Shown piece by piece: positions 59,001 to 64,000 of a DNA stretch of 64,000 nt (the first letter of the stretch is position 1; the number at the start of each line of letters is the position of its first letter). A model generated the notes under the pieces. That model saw only the letters and a list, made by a program, of their open reading frames with translations, did no database searches and was not told the DNA's origin. The translations under genes were made by a program, and so were the position numbers. The stretch comes from Gavia stellata (taxonomy: Eukaryota; Chordata; Aves; Gaviiformes; Gaviidae), in the NCBI RefSeq assembly GCF_030936135.1, contig NC_082595.1:111802334-111866333 (forward strand), in the 5' to 3' direction.

Positions 59001-61957
59001 TTCTGGCTCCATCCTGCAGCCGGGCAATGGATGCTCAGCCCCAAAGACCTCCCCCAGCGCAGCCTGAGCTGCCAAACACCTCTCGGCACCCCAAACACCG
59101 CGGGGAAAGCCCTGACACGGAGGAGACCCCACTCCCGGCACAGTCATCGGTTGTTATTTGCGCACGGTAATTTGGGAGCAGCGAGAGCAAGACAGATGCA
59201 GGAGCATGCATGGCTGGTGGACTGAGCCTTATCCCTCCTTCCCCATCCATGTCCTGCAGAAAAGGTCCCAGTGGGATGTGCCGGGGCCATCCAAACTGGG
59301 ACGGGGTCATTGGCCGAGCCCGAGGATGCTTCACAGCCGGTTTGCGCACGACCGCGGCAGATACGGGCCTCAAACGCTGCCAAACCCCGACCCCCGGCTA
59401 CGATTCAACCTTCGGGCTCCTCCTCGACGGCCGGCAGCGGGGCAGAAGCTGCCGGCATCTCTCGTGAACCCCCCTGGGCTGCGCTGGCCCCGCTCAAGCG
59501 ACATCCTCCGGTTCGTCCTATTAATAGCAGTGCCCTCTGGGAGCCGCACCACCGGCTATAATAATAAAGCATATGTTTATTTCTGGACATAATGTTCCTC
59601 CTTTTGCAGCAGGCAGAGGCTGAGGCATGCCGCGTTGCCAAGGTTTTACCGGCCCCGGACTCTCCGTGCCACGGCAATGATTAACGCGGCGACAGCGGCG
59701 CATGCCTGCTGCTGGCCGGGGGGATGCCCACATGCCCCCTCGCCTCCCGCATCCCGGGGCTGGTGGCAGCGAGAGGTTTCCTTGGCTTCGGATTTGCCAC
59801 GTGCAACGTTTGCATCCCAGATAGGGAACGAAACCTGGGAAAGCCACTGCTGGACTGGGATTTCTCCCACTGGTGCGGTGCCTCCGGCCGGGCGTCGCGG
59901 GGAGGGCACCCACGCCACCACCCAGCACCCAGCCTGGCACACTCCAGAAGCCGTGCCCAAAAAGTGCTTTGCTTCGCAAAATCCTGCGTGTCGCCAGGAG
60001 ATGTCCCATGCCAGGGGACCAGCCCCAAACCACACACCCCAGAGACAGGGAAAACCCAGTATCTTTGGGGTTTTTTGGAGAACAGGCTCCATTTTCCAAA
60101 CTCCCGGCACGAACACAGGTTCAACACTCCCAAAGCCTCCCAAAAAGCAAATCAATAACCCCCTTCTCTCTTCCTACTTAGGCTGGAGGTCTCCCAGGAC
60201 CTAAGCCAGAGCATCCCAAATTCCCTTAGCATCCTCCCACAGAGCCCACACGGTTATGGGGCAGAGAGGATGCTTCCAGCGGGATTTTCCCCGCTGCCAT
60301 CAATAGCCACCGGCACACAAGTTTTCAGCTCTGGCTTTTTCCCCCCCACCCCACCCCGGCCGCGGAAAGGCTCCTCAGATCGATGGGAGCATGGTCAGCC
60401 CATGGGGACATCAGTGGGAGGAAAGGGATTCAGTCAAGCCGTGCAACCCACCGATTTAGGGAATAAAAACAGTCTCTAGCTGCTCCAGGCGGGTATTTCC
60501 CAGGAAATATTAAGAACCCGATGGGCCAGGGACTGCTCTCCCCAAGGCTGACCCCCATGTCCCCTCCTTTGCTGCGTGCGTGAGTGGGTGGCCCGTCCTT
60601 AGGGCCACGTTCGGGCTCGGGGACGCTGTTTCTCCAGCTTTGCTGGGGCAGAAAATCACCCCAAAGCGTCCCTGGGCTCTGCCCCAGGCACGGGGCTGGG
60701 TGAGGGGCATCGCCCAGGGACCAGGCTGGGGCCGAGCGGCTGCCAGGCTCCTTCCTCCTGGGAAAGCTCTGGCGGCTGTTTGTGAGCCCGGAAGCTGGGC
60801 TCTTGCCACGTTTCTGCTAAAAATGGCCAATTTTGGCCATTTTTAGCCATTTTTGCAATTCAAAGGGAAATCGGCACAAGCAAGGCCGCTGGGCAGGGTG
60901 GACAGGGGAGCCCACAGTCCACCGTGCCTCAGTTTCCCCAGCAGCCCATGTGTCCACAGACCCCGGGTGGCTCCTGGGGACAAATCCATGCTTGTGGGGC
61001 TGGGTCTGACGCCATGGGCCCCAGCACAGGCAGGTGCTCCTGCACTCCCCAGTACCCCACTCCCCATGTGGGTCGATCCCTGGATATGTTTTGGGGAGCC
61101 CCCTGCTCTCAGCAAACACCACGATCAGCTCACAGGGTGCGGATCAAACCCGGCTTTAGGGTTGGGGGGGTAGGGATGGGGATGGACCCTACGGTAACTC
61201 ATGGATACACCAAATGGGGATGATTTGCCTGTCACCCCCCCGCCACCCCGGGGGACCCCACGTCCCGCCACCGGTCCCGTACCTGTCTCAGCAGCGCACC
61301 CTCGTCCAGGGCGTCCTGCCGCTGCTGGGCGACGGTGACACCGAGCACCAGCGTGTGAATGCCGCAGGAGACGGCGGTGATGAGCACGATGGGCGCCAAG
61401 CGGAGCGGCAGAGTGATGAAGAAGGAGAAGACGAAGAAAGCCTGCCAGCCCACCGTGTCGCTGGCCTCGGGCGAGCGGGAAAAGTTGAGACCCAGGTAGC
61501 AGAAGAGCTGAGCCAAGATGAGGACCCAGAGGATGTAGGGCAGGAACCGGCGGGCCACCCGCTCGGGGAGAAGCTTGTACTTGCAGAGGACGAAGAGCAG
61601 CATGTGGGCGGCCAGCCCGGCCGCCGCCGCCAGCGCCGGGGCCAGCTTGTCGGCGGCGTAGACCACGGCGCACATGACGAGGACGTAGCAGTCGAAGAGG
61701 GCGGCGAAGACCACCAGCACCAGGAGGGTCTCGTGGCGTTGGCGGCGGAAATAGGTCTGGTAGAGGTTCTCCAGGGACTCGGGAGCGAAGGTGAGGCGCA
61801 TGAAGCGAGGGAGGCAGAGGCAGGGGCCCGAGCTGCGCACCGTCACCTCGTGGGTCCGACCCACGCCGTGCTCGGGGTCCGACGGCAGGCTCACCGAGTA
61901 GTCGGCGGAGTACTCGGCCGAGCACTCGGGCTCCGAAAACGCCCTGTTCCTGGGCAT
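46834..61957 (-). CDS. ADCY3: ADCY3, adenylyl cyclase type 3
   Basis: Membrane enzyme making cAMP from ATP; olfactory and ciliary signalling in vertebrates. Twenty coding exons, 3345 nt, 1114 residues (human 1144), ATG at 61955-61957, TGA at 46834-46836. Exons (high to low): 61957-61283, 57158-57009, 52710-52580, 52241-52130, 51735-51608, 51362-51204, 51120-50958, 50878-50759, 50586-50444, 50356-50195, 50104-50017, 49914-49798, 49560-49301, 49213-49132, 48683-48525, 48256-48110, 47989-47876, 47805-47679, 47454-47330, 47016-46834. Order: cytosolic N-terminus, six membrane helices, C1 catalytic half (about 320-500), linker, six helices (about 605-830), C2 half (about 890-1090). Metal-binding Asp residues are seen in FADIVGF and GDCYYC; C2 has [10 protein letters not shown] and NTVNVASRM. 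One intron has a GC donor. Confidence 0.97.
47330..47454 (-). CDS. ADCY3: ADCY3 exon 19: C2 catalytic Asn/Arg
   Basis: [20 protein letters not shown] then [20 protein letters not shown]. Asn and Arg of NVASR stabilise the transition state in adenylyl cyclases. Confidence 0.97.
47679..47805 (-). CDS. ADCY3: ADCY3 exon 18: C2, followed by GC donor
   Basis: [20 protein letters not shown] then [20 protein letters not shown]. Ends CGC ATA G with donor gcaagt. Confidence 0.96.
47876..47989 (-). CDS. ADCY3: ADCY3 exon 17: C2 with purine-binding Lys region
   Basis: [20 protein letters not shown] then [18 protein letters not shown]. Confidence 0.97.
48110..48256 (-). CDS. ADCY3: ADCY3 exon 16: C2
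   Basis: [20 protein letters not shown] then [21 protein letters not shown]2 lacks the metal Asp pair, as normal for this half. Confidence 0.97.
48525..48683 (-). CDS. ADCY3: ADCY3 exon 15: lead into C2
   Basis: [20 protein letters not shown] and [20 protein letters not shown]. Confidence 0.97.
49132..49213 (-). CDS. ADCY3: ADCY3 exon 14: last membrane helix
   Basis: [20 protein letters not shown] then YYFSRH; the Val that follows comes from exon 15. Donor CAC/gtgagt. Confidence 0.95.
49301..49560 (-). CDS. ADCY3: ADCY3 exon 13: glycosylated loop and helices
   Basis: Begins [20 protein letters not shown], with an NGT glycosylation sequon in the extracellular loop, followed by helices [14 protein letters not shown] and [11 protein letters not shown]. 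Ends [12 protein letters not shown]; shorter than the mammalian tail of this exon. Confidence 0.94.
49798..49914 (-). CDS. ADCY3: ADCY3 exon 12: membrane helix
   Basis: [20 protein letters not shown] then [16 protein letters not shown]. Confidence 0.95.
50017..50104 (-). CDS. ADCY3: ADCY3 exon 11: membrane helix
   Basis: [20 protein letters not shown] then CSLAAIFPR. Donor CGG/gtgaga. Confidence 0.95.
50195..50356 (-). CDS. ADCY3: ADCY3 exon 10
   Basis: [20 protein letters not shown] and [20 protein letters not shown]. Donor is the weak CTG/gtactg, chosen because it alone gives W-L-V-A-N-Y-V-T at the join. Confidence 0.9.
50444..50586 (-). CDS. ADCY3: ADCY3 exon 9
   Basis: [20 protein letters not shown] then [20 protein letters not shown], linker before the second membrane set. 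Confidence 0.95.
50759..50878 (-). CDS. ADCY3: ADCY3 exon 8: C1-C2 linker
   Basis: 40 codons, [20 protein letters not shown] then [20 protein letters not shown]. Low conservation; this linker accounts for much of the length difference from human. Boundaries fit phase 0 both sides. Confidence 0.88.
50958..51120 (-). CDS. ADCY3: ADCY3 exon 7: end of C1
   Basis: [20 protein letters not shown] through [20 protein letters not shown]. Confidence 0.96.
51204..51362 (-). CDS. ADCY3: ADCY3 exon 6: C1
   Basis: [20 protein letters not shown] and [20 protein letters not shown] then NKMEAGGIP. Confidence 0.97.
51608..51735 (-). CDS. ADCY3: ADCY3 exon 5: C1 with second metal Asp
   Basis: [20 protein letters not shown] then [26 protein letters not shown] holds the second metal-binding Asp. 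Confidence 0.97.
52130..52241 (-). CDS. ADCY3: ADCY3 exon 4: C1 with first metal Asp
   Basis: [20 protein letters not shown] and [16 protein letters not shown]. The Asp of FADIVGF coordinates catalytic metal in this family. Confidence 0.97.
52580..52710 (-). CDS. ADCY3: ADCY3 exon 3
   Basis: [20 protein letters not shown] through MYMYRHENV, the helical lead into C1. Donor GTCAG/gtagga. Confidence 0.95.
54680..56740. repeat. 31-bp-period minisatellite in ADCY3 intron 2
   Basis: Units read like CTGCTGCGTGGCCGTGC then TTGGGGACAGGGAC. Starts of CCTGCTG at 54688, 54719, 54750 and 54781 fix the period at 31. Well ordered to about 55700, then increasingly diverged with some shortened units toward 56740; roughly 65 copies. 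Because 31 is not a multiple of 3 and the unit has no stop, long open frames appear in all frames on both strands; none is a gene. Confidence 0.97.
55004..55561. repeat. 186-bp higher-order unit inside the minisatellite
   Basis: The variant unit GCGTGGCCATGCATGG recurs at 55004, 55190 and 55376, each 186 bases (six 31-bp units) apart, with the same order of variants (GCATGG/GCTTGG, GGTCG/GGCCG) between; the third copy drifts. Confidence 0.85.
57009..57158 (-). CDS. ADCY3: ADCY3 exon 2: last helix of first membrane set
   Basis: 50 codons: [20 protein letters not shown] then [20 protein letters not shown] and EEQSQQQ. Residues about 226-275. Confidence 0.96.
57159..61282 (-). other. ADCY3 intron 1, 4.1 kb
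   Basis: Unique GC-rich sequence with a CR1 fragment at 58084-58165. No exon-like segment recognised. Confidence 0.75.
58084..58165 (+). mobile_element. old CR1 LINE fragment
   Basis: 'gtttgtttagtctagaaagg' and flanks resemble the CR1 'GLFSLEKR' region followed by a decayed AGGATGCGATAACTG. Strongly diverged. Confidence 0.6.
61283..61957 (-). CDS. ADCY3: ADCY3 exon 1: N-terminus and first membrane helices
   Basis: 225 codons. [20 protein letters not shown] start, [20 protein letters not shown], then hydrophobic helices beginning [20 protein letters not shown]. Donor CAG/gtacgg. Confidence 0.96.
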
Positions 61958-63000
61958 CGCGGTGCCTTCCCCTGCTCCGACCCCGCAGAAACGCCGCGAT
62001 CCCCCACGCCCCGACGCTCACCGGGGCATCGCCCGCAGCATCCCCGTCGAGTCGCGAGGCCTTTCCCCCTCTCCTGCAGCCGTAACCCCGAATCCCGCTG
62101 CGTGTCGAGGAGCGGCCGAAGGAGGGGAAGGGGGATAACTATAACCGAGGGCCGGCGTGGCGCGGGGAGGCCGGGAGCCCAGCCAGCCTGCCGCCCCAGC
62201 TCCCCGCCAGCTCTCTCCCCAGCCCTTGCGCACTGCCAGGTTGCAACCGAAGCGACGCGGAGCAGAAAGATGTCGCGATGCCTCCCTGCCCCTCCTTCGA
62301 GGGCAGCCGGGTTGGGGGGCGATGCCCGTCGCTCCTCCTGTCTTCGCCCCTTTCCGAGATGCTTCGTTCCACGGGGATGGATGGAGAAGAGGCGCGGGGC
62401 GGGCGGGGGGGGGCCGCCCCGGAGCCCACCGGGTGCCGCAGCCCGGGGAGCGCAGGTGGGGCCCCGCCGGCGGCGGCAGCGATGCGATGCGATGCGATGC
62501 GCTGCGCTTCGCCCGGTCCGGCCGCCGCCAGCATCCGCCGGCGGCCCCCGCCGCCCGCCTCCCCCGCTCCCTACGCCCGGGGCCGCCCTGCCCCGCCGCC
62601 CCCTCCCTCTCCGCGGGGCCGGGGCCGGGGCGGAGGCGGCGGCGGAGGCGGCTCCGGCCGCGGGGACATGGTGGCGGCTCGGGGCGGGGGGGGGGGATGA
62701 AGGGGGGGCGGGCAGGGCTTCCCCGGGGCCGGGGGCGGGCACCCACCGCCGGCTGTGCCGGTACCGGTGCGCCCCGGTGCGTCTCCGCCCCCCGTAACCC
62801 TCTCGGTGCCGGCTGCGGGGCGGCCCCGCTGCCGCCGGGGATGGGGAAGGCGGGCCAGCGGTGGGACCCCGGGGGGGTTTGTCCCCACTCCTGGCCCCCC
62901 CCTCGGCCCCGGTGCTGCTTCCCTGCTCCCCAGTCCATCCTCCTCCTCCTCGTTGTCCGTCCGTCCCCCCCCCCAGCAGCTCGCAGACCCCGCAGCACCC
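61958..63000 (-). promoter_or_regulatory. ADCY3: ADCY3 5' region, CpG-island promoter
   Basis: Highly GC- and CpG-rich stretch upstream of the ATG, with GC boxes and GCGGCGG runs and no obvious TATA. Transcription start not determined. Long open frames on both strands here are due to composition. Confidence 0.7.
62481..62505. repeat. GATGC pentanucleotide repeat
   Basis: Four perfect GATGC units plus one GCTGC, in the ADCY3 CpG island. Confidence 0.85.
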
Positions 63001-64000
63001 CGTAGGGACCCCCACGTCTTGAACCAACTGCCTGCGGCCTCGCTGGGTGCCAGGGACCCCAACCCCAGGGGATGAGCAGGGTGCCGAGCCGTACACCCCA
63101 CGCACCCATATAACCTTCTGGCCAGTCCTTTGGCCGGCTCCGCTCGCCCCATGGCCCTCCCCGGGGTCACAGCCACCTTCTAACATCCCCAGTAGGGAGC
63201 AGAGAAACCCTGAGGCATCCCCACTGCACGTCCCCCTTCATCTAGGCTGCCCAAATCACCCCCCAACCTGACTGTCACCCCACTGAAACCTCTTTGGAAA
63301 GTTCCCCCTCTTCCCTGTGTTTCAGCCACCGCCCGCTCCCCTCTTGCACCCCTCAATCTGGAAAAGCGGCTGCGGTTCAGAGCTGATGGAGATGCCCCCA
63401 CACACACTGAGAGGAGCCCTCCCCGATACCCAGGAGAACCACATTTGGCCCCACCGCACCGCTGCATGGCCGGAGGCACGGCTCTCCCACGCATCCTCGC
63501 CCCAGCGGCTCTAACGAGAGGCCATCTCAGCCGCTTTGCTGGGGGGAGTAAATGCTTCTGTGCAGTAATTAATACCAAAGTGAGAGTGCCAAAGCCACAG
63601 CTCCTCCGAGGCTTCGGGCATGCTCAGGGTTATTCCCATCCTGCTGCGGCTGAAGAGGAACGCAAGGGTGCAGGGAGGGCGCACGGGCTTGGGCTGGCCA
63701 GCATGGGACAGGGACACATCCTGCCAGGCCTGACACAGGGAGCCCAGGCCAACCCGTCCCAGGCTGGCCACGAGCCAGGCACCCTGGATGGGCCCTGGTT
63801 GGGAAGGTTCACTGGTCCAAAGGCCAGCAAAACTAGTCTGAAGGCCACCAAGGGGACCCAGCACTGGTTTGTGTAGCAGGATGGATGTAGCCTCATCTCA
63901 GGGGAGGGCGAGTTTCCCGGGCCCTGCCTGGGCACGTTACAGGGTGCACAAGCCTGAAGTGGCAGCAAGGAGCAGACCATGACTGCCGGGCACATGGCCA
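63001..64000. other. upstream of ADCY3, nothing recognised
   Basis: No coding exon, repeat family or RNA seen. Confidence 0.55.

Noticed and set aside
61214-62797. 527-codon plus-strand open frame
   Set aside because: Antisense of ADCY3 exon 1 and its GC-rich 5' region; codon shadow.
62018-63186. Minus-strand frames of 360-430 codons
   Set aside because: Upstream of ADCY3 in a CpG island; low-complexity Arg/Gly/Pro product typical of GC-rich DNA.

Overview
This is bird nuclear DNA. Evidence: vertebrate split genes with GT-AG introns, CR1 LINEs ending in the avian ATTCTGTG-type 3' repeat, an LTR of a kind common in birds, and GC-rich CpG-island promoters. The species cannot be fixed from the sequence. 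Four genes were recognised from translated exons and all splice phases join correctly: NCOA1 (+, 5' part lies left of the window), PTRHD1 (-), CENPO (+) and ADCY3 (-, complete). The same four genes are neighbours in human 2p23.

Layout: 1-30521 holds the 3' two thirds of NCOA1 (SRC-1): 14 constitutive coding exons, the alternative SRC-1e terminal exon (30201-30245), and one unexpected in-frame candidate cassette exon (13704-13889). The 3'UTR runs to at least about 31550 and carries a long pyrimidine tract. PTRHD1 (33376-34574, two exons) points leftward and shares a GC-rich head-to-head promoter with CENPO (35223-40379, six coding exons). At 42333-45702 there is a solo LTR split by a younger 5'-truncated CR1 LINE. 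ADCY3 (46834-61957, 20 coding exons, 1114 codons) fills the rest; its intron 2 carries a 2-kb, 31-bp-period minisatellite. Its CpG-island promoter lies at about 61950-63000, and 63000-64000 shows no gene.

The genes are not a pathway. NCOA1 is a nuclear receptor coactivator, PTRHD1 a PTH2-family protein, CENPO a kinetochore (CCAN) subunit, and ADCY3 a membrane adenylyl cyclase. NCOA1/PTRHD1 and CENPO/ADCY3 are tail-to-tail pairs and PTRHD1/CENPO is head-to-head. No new multi-gene system was found. The most interesting items are the extra NCOA1 exon, the frame-cycling minisatellite with a 186-bp higher-order unit, a GC-AG intron in ADCY3, and a duplicated YY1-like module in the shared promoter.
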